The notes beneath the pieces are model-generated. The model searched no databases. It saw only the letters and a list, made by a program, of their open reading frames with translations, and was not told where the DNA came from. Shown here piece after piece: positions 1-6,695 of a DNA stretch of 34,267 nucleotides (position 1 is its first letter; every line of letters starts with the position of its first letter). Made by a program: the position numbers and the translations under genes. The stretch lies in NCBI GenBank assembly GCA_902386205.1, contig CABMIH010000013.1, positions 1 to 34,267 of the forward strand, written 5' to 3'. Source of the stretch: an uncultured archaeon (GTDB lineage Archaea; Halobacteriota; Methanosarcinia; Methanosarcinales; Methanoperedenaceae).

Positions 1-580
1 CCTGTCTTGGGGATGCCTTGGCATCGATCGACTGGGCTGTGAGCGTGTATCCGTCTCCCATATCCCATGTCTCGCCTATTGCCAGGGTCTTCTTATCGGC
101 TTCAGCCTGTTCTACAATCAACTTTGCAAGCTTGTTGTTCTTGCCGTTGATTCCTACGTATTTATCTGCAAGCCATCCTACAGTTGCGTAGTAGCCGGCA
201 CCAGTAGAGACTGATGAGGACAAATCTGCATTCATACCGTACTCAACAGTTCTGTTCTTCTTTTCTGCTACTTTATACTGAACAGCCTGTTTTGTTGTAT
301 TGTACCATAAGTACTCTTTTGGAATGGTTCTTCCAGATATCGACAGTATTGTTAAGGTTTCTGAAGTCTTGTTATTCTTCAGGTCATACCAGAATCCTGC
401 GAAATTCGTAGCATTCCAATTGGATATGGTAATGTCAGATACGTTAAATGGATTCGCTCCATCAGTAACGTTCCTTGACACTGTACCGCGAATCTCCACA
501 GTTGTTTGCGCACTTGCCGGTAATGCTACAACTAATAACATTAACGCTGCTAATACAAGTGCTGTTATTTTTTTACTCAT
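1..580 (-). CDS. S-layer protein, N-terminal part (cut by window edge)
   Basis: The minus strand reads from ATG at 580 to the window edge, about 193 codons without a stop. The product starts MSKKITALVLAALMLLVVALPASA, a typical Sec signal peptide with a likely cleavage after ASA (about residue 24). The mature part begins QTTVEIRGTVSRNVT and has many N-x-S/T sequons (NVT, NVS, NAT, NKT, NTT, NRT), as expected for a glycosylated surface protein. The pattern of residues about 30-190 (SNWNATNFAGFWYDL, then a TWDMGDGYTL block) fits the Methanosarcinales S-layer duplication domain, which forms the outer lattice. A GGAGGT ribosome site at 594-589 lies 8 nt before the ATG. The C-terminal part lies outside the window. 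Family call is from pattern recognition; the secreted, sequon-rich nature is direct. Confidence 0.88.
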   Translation of the reverse strand, partial: MSKKITALVLAALMLLVVALPASAQTTVEIRGTVSRNVTDGANPFNVSDITISNWNATNFAGFWYDLKNNKTSETLTILSISGRTIPKEYLWYNTTKQAVQYKVAEKKNRTVEYGMNADLSSSVSTGAGYYATVGWLADKYVGINGKNNKLAKLIVEQAEADKKTLAIGETWDMGDGYTLTAQSIDAKASPRQ

Positions 581-1019
581 TCTTCTTTACCTCCATATTT
601 TATATGGTTTATTTTCTCCTTCGAGATGCCGATTTACGGCAAGAGTGATAGTAATTTAAGACAGAACTTTTATGTCCCGTCGCCATCGCTAAACCATCTC
701 TGCCATAATGCCAATTATATGGCAGTGTATCAGAGACGATTTCATCACCCTCTATTAATCCCGTCATGGATTACATACCTTCTACATAAGGCTATACTTA
801 AATCTTTTTTGGTCGCTTTTGAGGAAAAATATGCATGCATGGGCACAATTGACGATTGAGGTTTCACTTATTGTCGAACCTGACAGCAAATAAGCACTGC
901 CTTATGTTTTTAGCTAAAGAGAGAAAAAATCTTTAATTTGTGGATATTCTCCATATCCAACCGAAAACAATGTAAATCCACCAGAAGATTGATGAGATAG
1001 TGGTATGTAATAAAATATT
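581..1019. promoter_or_regulatory. Divergent intergenic region with S-layer promoter and leader hairpin
   Basis: This 439-bp gap separates the divergent S-layer and substrate-binding-protein genes; I see no gene in it. On the minus strand GATTTAAGTATA (804-793) preceded by an A-run is a plausible archaeal BRE/TATA box. It would give a leader of roughly 190 nt. Within that leader CTGCCATA (700-707) and TATGGCAG (718-725) can form an 8-bp stem with a 10-nt loop. The S-layer Shine-Dalgarno is at 589-594. Plus-strand ORFs here and across the S-layer gene are shadows. No clear ribosome site precedes the 1020 ATG. Confidence 0.5.
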
Positions 1020-1946
1020 ATGCATAAACCTTCCAGACTCAATATCGGCCATCTCTCAACAATCTACCACACATCATTTATCTTGATGGGCACGGACTCA
1101 CTTGATAAGGCTGGCATCCAGGCAAACTGGAAACTTTTTGCCTCAGGCCCGGATATGGTCAGGGCTTTCTCAACCGGGGATATCGATATAGGGTATATCG
1201 GCCTGCCCCCCGCGATCATAGGCATCGACCGCGGAATCACCATCATATGCGTAGGCGGCGGGCATGTTGAAGGAACCGTACTGGTCGCCGGGAAAGAATA
1301 CCTCAGCCGGGGCGATCTTTCAGACACCGATATAGTTCTCTCGCAGTTTGAAGGGAAGGTGATCGGTTCCCCACCCAGGGGCTCGATCCATGACGTCATA
1401 ATCCACGATGCCCTGGATAAAGCAAACGTGAATGCCACGGTAAAGAACTTTGCATGGACAGATTTTGTCCTGGAGGCGCTGGTGGATGGCGAGATCGACG
1501 CCGCTGTCGGGACACCATCTCTTGCCGTAGCTTCTGCACGCGCCTGCGGGGCCAAGATTATAGTTCCCCCGCATGCTCTCTGGCCCGATAACCCAAGCTA
1601 CGGGATAGTAATCAGGAATGATTTGCGCAAGTTTCCAAGTATGATAACAGATTTTCTAAGAGAGCACGAAAGAGCAAGTAATTTCATAAAGGCATATCCA
1701 GAGGGTGCGGCAAGGATCGCCTCAAATGTCACGGGATTCGTGGATGAAGATTTTGTCCTGGAGGCATATAAGATCTCACCAAAATACTGTGCTGCGCTTT
1801 CTTCCGAGTTTGTCAGTTCCACCATGGCATTTGTGCCCGTACTTCGCAGATTGGGATACATCACACAAAGCTTAAACGAAAAAGAGATATTTGATTTTAG
1901 TTTTATCAGAGAAGCCCACAAAGAACAGCCGCATTACAATTTGTGA
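1020..1946 (+). CDS. Substrate-binding-fold protein (SsuA/THI5/NMT1-like) without signal peptide
   Basis: A 308-residue protein with the type II periplasmic-binding-protein pattern. It starts with a beta strand (LNIGHLSTIYHTSFIL), then FASGPDMVRAFSTGDIDIGYIGLPPAIIGIDRG, a classic motif of SsuA/NMT1-like proteins. Residues about 110-180 (GKVIGSPPRGSIHDVIIHDAL ... EALVDGEIDAAVGTPSLAVAS) are the second-lobe hallmark. There is no signal peptide, lipobox or nearby permease/ATPase gene, so an ordinary ABC-transport role is not supported here. The next gene is mqnE, 49 nt downstream. MqnA and MqnD of the futalosine menaquinone pathway share this fold, so an enzymatic role in that pathway is possible, but I do not see the specific MqnA or MqnD N-terminal motifs. 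The fold call is firm and the function is open. Confidence 0.75.
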   Translation: MHKPSRLNIGHLSTIYHTSFILMGTDSLDKAGIQANWKLFASGPDMVRAFSTGDIDIGYIGLPPAIIGIDRGITIICVGGGHVEGTVLVAGKEYLSRGDLSDTDIVLSQFEGKVIGSPPRGSIHDVIIHDALDKANVNATVKNFAWTDFVLEALVDGEIDAAVGTPSLAVASARACGAKIIVPPHALWPDNPSYGIVIRNDLRKFPSMITDFLREHERASNFIKAYPEGAARIASNVTGFVDEDFVLEAYKISPKYCAALSSEFVSSTMAFVPVLRRLGYITQSLNEKEIFDFSFIREAHKEQPHYNL

Positions 1947-1995
1947 TTGCAAAAAACGATGCCCTTATTTACCATCCGCATATACAGACAATCCG

Positions 1996-3087
1996 ATGGA
2001 AGAACTCTATCAGATAATAGAAAAAATAAAGATTTCAAAGGAACTGGATTTTGAAGACGGCATGCTCCTCATGGAATCAAGAAACCTCCCGCTCATCGGG
2101 GCGCTTGCGGATTACGTACGCAAAAAAAGCGTGGGAGAAAGGGTCTTGTTTATAAATAACTACCACATAAACTATTCCAACGTCTGCACTTCAAAATGCA
2201 GGTTTTGCGCATATTTCAGGGAAGAAGGACAGGAAGGGGCTTTTACTCTTACAGTTGACGAGATAATGGAAAAAGCAGAAAAAGCCAGGAGCTTTGGCGC
2301 TACAGAACTGCACATCGTGGGCTCGCTCAATCCCGGGCTTCCTTTTGAATATTACGAAAATGTGCTCAGAAGTGTTCATGAAAAGTATCCTTCGATGTCC
2401 CTTAAGGCATACACGGCAGTTGAGATCGCCTACCTTGCAGATACAACAGGGATGGGCGTCAGGGAAGTATTGCTGCGCCTGAAAAAAGCAGGGCTCAGCG
2501 GTCTTCCTGGAGGGGGAGGGGAGATTTTCAATGAAGAGACACGAAAAAAGGTCTGTCCTGAAAAGATAAGCGGTGAACGATGGCTTGATATCATGGAAAC
2601 CGCCCACAGGCTGGGAATAAAAAGCAATGCTACGATGCTATACGGCCATATCGAAACGCCGGAGGACATTGTAGACCATATACTCAGGATAAGAACACTC
2701 CAGAAAAAGACGGGCGGTTTCCAGGCATTTATCCCTTTAAGATTCCATCCCGATAACACGGAGCTTCAAAAAAACGGGATCGTCAGATTCGGCCCCACAG
2801 GTTTTGACGACCTTAAGGTGATCGCAGTTTCACGCCTTTTATTGAACGGCTATGTCAACAATATCAAGACATACTGGGTCATGGTTGGCGAGAAGCTTGC
2901 GCAGGTCGCGCTCCATTACGGTGCGAACGATATCCATGGTACTGTCATGGAAGAACGCATTACGCATGCAGCCGGGGGTGCCACGCCTGAGTATATGCCA
3001 AAAGAAAGGTTGATCCATTTAATAAGGAACGCCGGCAGGATACCTGTGGAAAGGACTACGAATTATGAAGTGATATGCGAGTATTGA
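1996..3087 (+). CDS. mqnE: Aminofutalosine synthase MqnE (radical SAM)
   Basis: From ATG 1996 the product is 363 residues, the usual MqnE size; an upstream in-frame TTG at 1891 would overlap the previous gene and add an unrelated-looking tail. The radical SAM cluster motif CTSKCRFC gives Cys64, Cys68 and Cys71. Later family blocks are ELHIVGSLNPGLPFEYY, KAYTAVEI, GLPGGGGEIF, ATMLYGHIETPEDIVDH, KKTGGFQAFIPLRFHP and YWVMVGEKLAQVALHYGANDIHGTV, which distinguish MqnE from MqnC and CofH. MqnE joins a chorismate-derived enolpyruvyl benzoate to SAM to form aminofutalosine, an early step of menaquinone synthesis in the cytoplasm. Menaquinone is typical of Methanoperedens and not of most methanogens, which use methanophenazine. 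Confidence 0.92.
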   Translation: MEELYQIIEKIKISKELDFEDGMLLMESRNLPLIGALADYVRKKSVGERVLFINNYHINYSNVCTSKCRFCAYFREEGQEGAFTLTVDEIMEKAEKARSFGATELHIVGSLNPGLPFEYYENVLRSVHEKYPSMSLKAYTAVEIAYLADTTGMGVREVLLRLKKAGLSGLPGGGGEIFNEETRKKVCPEKISGERWLDIMETAHRLGIKSNATMLYGHIETPEDIVDHILRIRTLQKKTGGFQAFIPLRFHPDNTELQKNGIVRFGPTGFDDLKVIAVSRLLLNGYVNNIKTYWVMVGEKLAQVALHYGANDIHGTVMEERITHAAGGATPEYMPKERLIHLIRNAGRIPVERTTNYEVICEY

Positions 3088-3095
3088 GATATAAT

Positions 3096-3172
3096 GAACC
3101 TGATGCGAACCTCATCGAACCCCGGAGAACCTCGAGCGAACATTTTATGAATTTAGAGAACATAATATGAAC
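3096..3172 (+). promoter_or_regulatory. Helically phased GAAC(C) array upstream of and into the RHH gene start
   Basis: GAACC occurs at 3096, 3107, 3117 and 3127, and GAAC at 3138, 3158 and 3169; a degenerate GAATT sits at 3149. Spacings are 11, 10, 10, 11, 11, 9 and 11, a mean near 10.4, which is one B-DNA turn. All copies lie on the same strand and therefore on one helix face. The last box overlaps the ATG of the downstream ribbon-helix-helix gene (3167). The array fits a cooperative operator for that protein, since RHH repressors often bind iterated direct repeats. The spacing is direct observation; autoregulation is inference. Confidence 0.6.
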
Positions 3173-3535
3173 ACAATGAAAACCTTCTCTATCAGGCTCG
3201 ATGAAGAGCTTTTTCAAAAATTGGAATCGGGGAGAGGAGAAAAACCAAGGGCCGATTATATAAGAGAGGTTCTCTTATTGCATTTTAAAGAACCTGATGC
3301 GAACCCCATCGAACCTCAAACGAACCTCATTAACGAAATTGATTCTTTAAAAGGTGAATTAACACACAAAGAACAAATAATCAAAATAATGGATGATAGA
3401 GTAAAAGACCTGCAAAATCACAATGGCTTTTTGATCAGTGAGTATAGCAGGTTAACCAGGTTAAACGAACAATTACTCTTGCCACCTCCACCAATTGAAC
3501 CTGTTAAAAAATGGTGGCAAATCTGGAAGAAATGA
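3167..3535 (+). CDS. Ribbon-helix-helix protein with coiled coil and aromatic-basic tail
   Basis: A 122-residue protein in three parts. Residues 4-42 (KTFSIRLDEELFQKLE ... RADYIREVLLLHF) match a ribbon-helix-helix (CopG/Arc-type) DNA-binding domain. Residues 43-56 are an E/N-P-rich linker encoded by a second GAACC array. Residues about 57-105 are a heptad-like coiled coil, and the end is PPPPIEP followed by KKWWQIWKK. A Trp-rich basic tail after a coiled coil occurs in several plasmid and mobile-element proteins, but I cannot name the family. ATG 3167 and ATG 3176 are both possible starts; no strong ribosome site is seen. It sits alone between mqnE and a convergent membrane gene. A self-regulating DNA-binding protein is the simplest reading, and a partition or element-maintenance role is an alternative. 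Confidence 0.75.
   Translation: MNTMKTFSIRLDEELFQKLESGRGEKPRADYIREVLLLHFKEPDANPIEPQTNLINEIDSLKGELTHKEQIIKIMDDRVKDLQNHNGFLISEYSRLTRLNEQLLLPPPPIEPVKKWWQIWKK
3290..3326 (+). repeat. Intragenic copy of the GAACC array
   Basis: GAACC at 3290, 3301, 3311 and 3322 (spacing 11, 10, 11). Positions 3290-3316 match 3096-3122 at all but two sites, including an identical 16-nt start GAACCTGATGCGAACC. It encodes the linker EPDANPIEPQTN between the RHH domain and the coiled coil. Confidence 0.8.
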
Positions 3536-3564
3536 AAACTTCGGAACCAAATTTTATCATCGCT

Positions 3565-4032
3565 TTATTTTAGGAACAGCGTCCACCAATCTATTATTAT
3601 GATAGAGAGATAAACAACCCCCATACTCTTAAAAATATTTGCAATTGAAATTACGATCAAGAACCGTTTCGAGTCATAATTTTGTATTCCTGCCACCATA
3701 GGAGCAAGGTCAACAACAAATGGGATCCATGGCGAAATCAAGAGGAACAATGCGCCATATCTCCGAAAATACATATCTGTATTTTTTTCTTTTTCCTTAT
3801 TTTTATGAAATTTGATTAGTTTTGTAAGTCCATGTTTTCCCATGAAATAGCCTGCGGATGCGCCCAATATTGAACCTGAAGTCAGAGTTATAAATATATA
3901 TCCGGGATTTCCTCCTGCACCAAGTAGTCCGAATACCACAGGCTCGGTTGGGATCGGTATGATGGATGAAATAAAGCTAATGATAAAAAGCCCGATCATG
4001 CCATAAAATATAAAAACATCAAATACTTCCAT
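3565..4032 (-). CDS. VTT-domain (DedA/YqaA-like) membrane protein
   Basis: A 155-residue integral membrane protein. Hydrophobic segments lie at about residues 8-27, 32-62, 90-112 and 124-150. The SFISSIIPIPTEPVVFGLLGAGG block (about 19-41) is the YqaA/VTT signature with its Pro-x-Pro-x-Glu turn. GSILGASAGYFMGKHG and the later SPWIPFVVDLAPMVAG are the second reentrant-loop signatures. Family members are linked to lipid scrambling or flipping and envelope homeostasis. The substrate here is unknown. It is convergent with the RHH gene and divergent from the rubrerythrin cluster. The start is ATG at 4032; no strong ribosome site is visible. Confidence 0.8.
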   Translation of the reverse strand: MEVFDVFIFYGMIGLFIISFISSIIPIPTEPVVFGLLGAGGNPGYIFITLTSGSILGASAGYFMGKHGLTKLIKFHKNKEKEKNTDMYFRRYGALFLLISPWIPFVVDLAPMVAGIQNYDSKRFLIVISIANIFKSMGVVYLSIIIIDWWTLFLK

Positions 4033-4115
4033 TCTTGCTTAGTCTTTCATTTGAAATTACAAAAACGTTTTTGTGTATTTTGTGTAAATAGGGAGAACAT
4101 ACCAGGATTTTAATA

Positions 4116-4157
4116 CACCTATTCCGAAGCCATGGATTTTCGAATCCGAAATAGGTG
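4116..4157. promoter_or_regulatory. Nested inverted repeat in the divergent promoter region
   Basis: Outer arms CACCTATTCCG (4116-4126) and CGAAATAGGTG (4147-4157) pair with one mismatch. Inside lies GGATT-TTCG-AATCC (4134-4147), a 5-bp stem closed by a TTCG tetraloop. The element lies about 94 bp upstream of the rubrerythrin-like ATG and 84 bp upstream of the divergent VTT gene, so it is not an ordinary 3' terminator. GGATATATTTAAC at 4176-4188 is a possible TATA box for the rubrerythrin-like gene. Confidence 0.45.
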
Positions 4158-4250
4158 ATTTTAAGTTCGTACAGGATATATTTAACATGGGAGTTCATAA
4201 AATGTCGAAATTCATATATGATGCATACTATTCTCTCAGCGGGTGGTAAA

Positions 4251-4631
4251 ATGCAGACGGTGGAGATAATGGAAAAAACCTTCGAGGCCGAATCAGGCGA
4301 TATAGCACTATACCTTGCCATGTCGCAAAAAGCAGCGGATGAAGGCCATCCCGAAATAGCCCTGTACCTCTATCATGTTGCCATGGATGAAGCCCGCCAC
4401 GCCGCCGAGTTTGCCGCACTGCTTGGCAAAGTAAAGGATACAAGATCAAATCTAAAGATGATGCTCGATGATGAAATTAGAACGGAAAAAGATAAAGAAG
4501 AAGCTGCAAGAATTGCCATTACCGAAGGGAATGAAGATGCTTATAAGTTCTTTGAGAGTTCGAAGCATGATGAGACAAGGCACAAAGCCGGCATCAAAGC
4601 CGCTCTCTTGAAGTTGCAGGAAAAGGATTAA
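4251..4631 (+). CDS. Rubrerythrin-like ferritin-fold protein (no rubredoxin domain)
   Basis: A 126-residue four-helix di-iron protein. The ATG at 4251 follows GGGTGG with usual spacing and fits the family start (MQTVEIMEKTFEAESGDIALYL); an upstream in-frame start at 4155 would add a 32-residue tail unlike the family. Iron ligands are visible as Glu in FEAES, ExxH in MDEARHAAEF, Glu in the second half and ExxH in HDETRHKAG. The C-terminal rubredoxin domain of classical rubrerythrin is absent. Such proteins reduce hydrogen peroxide using electrons from rubredoxin, and a rubredoxin domain is encoded at the far end of this cluster. It leads the co-directional redox run to 10538. Cytoplasmic oxidative-stress defence is the likely role. 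Confidence 0.85.
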   Translation: MQTVEIMEKTFEAESGDIALYLAMSQKAADEGHPEIALYLYHVAMDEARHAAEFAALLGKVKDTRSNLKMMLDDEIRTEKDKEEAARIAITEGNEDAYKFFESSKHDETRHKAGIKAALLKLQEKD

Positions 4632-4668
4632 GTCAATTATAAACAATGATAATATGGGAGAAGAAAAT

Positions 4669-5064
4669 ATGGAACCCAAGAAAGTAATTGAAAGCATAGA
4701 CGATAAAATGGGATTTACACCTGAGATAATGAACATGATGGGGGAGATGAATCCCGAATTATTCGAACATTATAAGAAATGTGACGACGGCATCCAGCAG
4801 GACGGCGCGCTTTCCGCAAAAGTGAAAGTCCTGATGTCTCTTGCAGTAATGGCATCGCAGAGATGTGAGGTATGCTGCGAATCCCAGATGAGAAGCGCCC
4901 TGAACCACGGGGCCACAAAGGAAGAAATAATGGAAACGATGAACGTCATTTTCATCACATCCGGCGCGCCCGGTGTGGCCTCATGTAGGAAAGCCCTCCT
5001 TCACTTTCAGGGCAAAGAGGGGCAGGGCGGTCATGGCTGCATGCCGGGTAAAAGACCGGGATAA
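4669..5064 (+). CDS. Carboxymuconolactone decarboxylase/AhpD-like protein
   Basis: A 131-residue protein of the AhpD/CMD alpha-helical fold. The core SAKVKVLMSLAVMASQRCEVCCESQMRSALNHGATKEEIMETMNVIF holds the CxxC redox pair (CEVC) followed by the helix that normally carries the catalytic His, here replaced by the ESQM segment, with His further on in ALNHGAT. AhpD-type proteins relay electrons to peroxiredoxins or act as peroxidases. The tail is Gly-rich with an extra Cys (GQGGHGCMPGKRPG), which is unusual. ATG 4669 is preferred because GGGAGAAG (4656-4663) is a good ribosome site for it; ATG 4654 is also in frame. It follows the rubrerythrin-like gene by 37 nt and is probably co-transcribed. 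Confidence 0.82.
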   Translation: MEPKKVIESIDDKMGFTPEIMNMMGEMNPELFEHYKKCDDGIQQDGALSAKVKVLMSLAVMASQRCEVCCESQMRSALNHGATKEEIMETMNVIFITSGAPGVASCRKALLHFQGKEGQGGHGCMPGKRPG

Positions 5065-5088
5065 CTGAAAAGTTAAAATACTATGTGT

Positions 5089-5106
5089 TCATTGATTTAT
5101 CAATGA
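5089..5106. promoter_or_regulatory. 18-bp dyad (candidate operator) before ferritin-like gene
   Basis: TCATTGATTTATCAATGA has two perfect 8-bp arms around a central TT. It lies just after an AT-rich TATA-like stretch (GTTAAAATACTA, 5072-5083) and 24 bp before the ATG at 5131. This is where a repressor operator would overlap the transcription start. It may make the downstream ferritin-like/mcrC run independently controlled. An RNA hairpin is an alternative. Confidence 0.5.
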
Positions 5107-5130
5107 GATAAAGTTTTAAAGGAGGATAAT

Positions 5131-5550
5131 ATGAGCAACAAAATAATAGACGCATTGAACAAAGACCGTGAAGATGAGTTGAGCGCCATAATACAGTATA
5201 TGAAGCATCATTACGAGGGGGAAGGAATGGAAAGCCCGGCCATACTTGAAGTATTCAAATCCACAGCAAAAGACGAGATGAAACATGCCGAGAAGCTGGG
5301 TGAGCGCATAAATTACCTCGGTGGGGTCCCGACAAAGAAAACATCGCCCATAGTGGAAGGCGGCGACCTTAAGAAAATGGTCCAGGACGACCTTGCAAAA
5401 GAGAACGGGGCAATCAAGCAGTATAAGGAACATATAAAGCTAGCCATCGAAGAGAACGACCCCGTGACAAGGCTCATGCTCGAAGAGATCCTCTCAGACG
5501 AAGAAGGTCATGCAGATACGTGGGAGACCACGCTTGGAATAAAGAAATAA
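5131..5550 (+). CDS. Ferritin-like di-iron protein (bacterioferritin/Dps-like)
   Basis: A 139-residue ferritin-fold protein preceded by a strong AAAGGAGG site (5119-5126) before ATG 5131. Helices with ligand-type residues are REDELSAIIQYMKHHY, KDEMKHAEKLGERINYL (ExxH), LAKENGAIKQYKEHIKLA and LEEILSDEEGHADTWE (ExxH). The length and the YLGGVPT turn fit small bacterioferritin-related proteins that store iron or remove peroxide. It is the second di-iron protein in the cluster, separated from the first by the AhpD-like gene, and it ends 2 nt before the mcrC start. This spacing implies co-transcription with mcrC. Iron storage versus peroxidase activity cannot be decided from sequence. Confidence 0.85.
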   Translation: MSNKIIDALNKDREDELSAIIQYMKHHYEGEGMESPAILEVFKSTAKDEMKHAEKLGERINYLGGVPTKKTSPIVEGGDLKKMVQDDLAKENGAIKQYKEHIKLAIEENDPVTRLMLEEILSDEEGHADTWETTLGIKK

Positions 5551-5552
5551 AC

Positions 5553-6248
5553 ATGTTCGGAAGAGATACACAATTAGTGGATTGCAGGGAAGCGATGGGG
5601 CTTGGCCGCGGAGGCGGTATAGCCCAGCGCGGAACCCTGTCAGAGGCTGCCAGACCCGATGTTGTTGCGATCGCGATGACCCCGGGCAGGCGGCATATCA
5701 CAAAACCTGTATGCGAGATCACATATGGATTAAGGAGAGAAGGGATACAGGTAAGTGTTCTTGTGCTTGAGGCAGGCGCGGGCATCCCGATGGATGAAGT
5801 CGGTGCATCTACATCATCGAGGGGCTACGGGCCGAAGTTCGGCCTTACTGCAAAAGAGATCGACCAGATAGCCAGGCACAAACTTGTGCTGATACACATG
5901 GGCAACGTGAATTCCCACATAATCCTCAAGACGAAAAAAATCCTGAAGTACGTCAATATACCTGCTGTGATTGCCTGTGAATATCCGATTGATTATGAGG
6001 ATTTCGCAAAAGAAGGTATTAAGACAAAATTCGTGAAACCCAAAAAACCTGAGACCGAAGGCACAGTTGTTGCTATCGTGAGCGGCATAACAAGAGGTGA
6101 GACCTGCTCAAGAGGCAACCTCAATGAACTGGTAAAAGAGATCCGTCATGTACTGGGCCAGAAGATTGAGGAAACACATGCGGTAAGGAGTGATCTGCTG
6201 ATACAGGAAGGACTTCTGGCGAGTGAAGAAACTATGGAGAGTGAATAA
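5553..6248 (+). CDS. mcrC: McrC, methyl-coenzyme M reductase-associated protein C
   Basis: A 231-residue protein that matches McrC over its whole length: GRDTQLVDCREAMGLGRGGGIAQRGTLSEA at the N-terminus, then AMTPGRRHITKPVCEITYGLRREGIQVSVLVLEAGAG, GLTAKEIDQIARHKLVLIHMGNVNSHIILK and VVAIVSGITRGETCSRGNL. McrC is known from the complex that reductively activates methyl-coenzyme M reductase (nickel F430). ATG 5553 fits the family start; the in-frame GTG at 5520 lies inside the previous gene. The context is telling: no mcrA, mcrB or mcrG is nearby. Instead it lies among peroxide-defence proteins, pyruvate:ferredoxin oxidoreductase and a ferredoxin-thioredoxin reductase. A link between reductase activation and low-potential electron supply is inference. 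Confidence 0.93.
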   Translation: MFGRDTQLVDCREAMGLGRGGGIAQRGTLSEAARPDVVAIAMTPGRRHITKPVCEITYGLRREGIQVSVLVLEAGAGIPMDEVGASTSSRGYGPKFGLTAKEIDQIARHKLVLIHMGNVNSHIILKTKKILKYVNIPAVIACEYPIDYEDFAKEGIKTKFVKPKKPETEGTVVAIVSGITRGETCSRGNLNELVKEIRHVLGQKIEETHAVRSDLLIQEGLLASEETMESE

Positions 6249-6249
6249 A

Positions 6250-6462
6250 GTGAAATGTTATGTATGCGCTAAAATGGGAAAAGATACAGACGCTGTGGCA
6301 GCCTGTATCGTTTGCGGGATGGGTGTATGTATGGAGCATGCAATCTATGAGGTGACACCTGTCTGGAAGGGTGATTATCCTGTGAGGCTTGAAAAGGATA
6401 TTGAGAACATGAGACGGATACTGTGCCCGCCCTGCCATGAAGCTCTCAAGGAGAACTGGTGA
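6250..6462 (+). CDS. DUF2180 zinc-ribbon protein, copy 1
   Basis: A 70-residue protein with paired Cys motifs: VKCYVCAKMGKDTDAVAACIVCGMGVCMEHAIYE, then RILCPPCHEALK. The CxxC...CxxCGxGxCxxHA order is the DUF2180 pattern, probably binding one or two zinc ions. The start is probably GTG 6250, preceded by GGAGAG; GTG 6241 is an alternative. It begins one base after the mcrC stop codon, so the two are translationally linked. The function of DUF2180 is not known. Being tied to mcrC suggests a role near methyl-coenzyme M reductase maturation, which is inference. Confidence 0.85.
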   Translation: MKCYVCAKMGKDTDAVAACIVCGMGVCMEHAIYEVTPVWKGDYPVRLEKDIENMRRILCPPCHEALKENW

Positions 6463-6467
6463 TATTT

Positions 6468-6689
6468 ATGCTCAGATGTTACGAATGCACTGAAAATGGA
6501 TCTGTTGAAGAGGCAGTTGCCATATGCATAATGTGTGGTAAGGGAATATGTATGGAACACGCCCACAGGATCGATCTGCCGATTTGGGAAGGGGGATACC
6601 CCGCGCCCGTAAAGATCTTAAAAAAAGGCCTTCCAAGATTCGTGTGCCGAGAATGCGGCAATATCTTACTGCCCGGTTCGTGCGAGTAA
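6468..6689 (+). CDS. DUF2180 zinc-ribbon protein, copy 2
   Basis: A 73-residue paralogue of the preceding gene: MLRCYECTENGSVEEAVAICIMCGKGICMEHAHRIDLPIWEGGYP, then RFVCRECGNILLPGSC. Both copies share the CxxC, CxxCGxGxCxEHA and a GxYP block, so they come from tandem duplication. ATG 6468 is preferred over the in-frame start at 6459, which overlaps the first copy's stop. The C-terminal cysteines are retained, so both copies look intact. It is followed 6 nt later by the porGD fusion. Unknown function; probably metal binding and cytoplasmic. Confidence 0.84.
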   Translation: MLRCYECTENGSVEEAVAICIMCGKGICMEHAHRIDLPIWEGGYPAPVKILKKGLPRFVCRECGNILLPGSCE

Positions 6690-6695
6690 AAATGC

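Noticed and set aside
214-659. Plus-strand open frames at the window start
   Set aside because: They are shadows of the S-layer gene, which has a signal peptide, sequons and a ribosome site.
1891-1995. Upstream TTG start for mqnE
   Set aside because: It overlaps the previous gene by 56 nt and adds a Cys-rich tail unlike the family; ATG 1996 gives normal MqnE length.
3096-3326. GAACC array as a CRISPR or simple microsatellite
   Set aside because: Units are only 5 bp with 4-6 bp variable gaps, far too short for CRISPR, and gap sequences are not identical as in a microsatellite.
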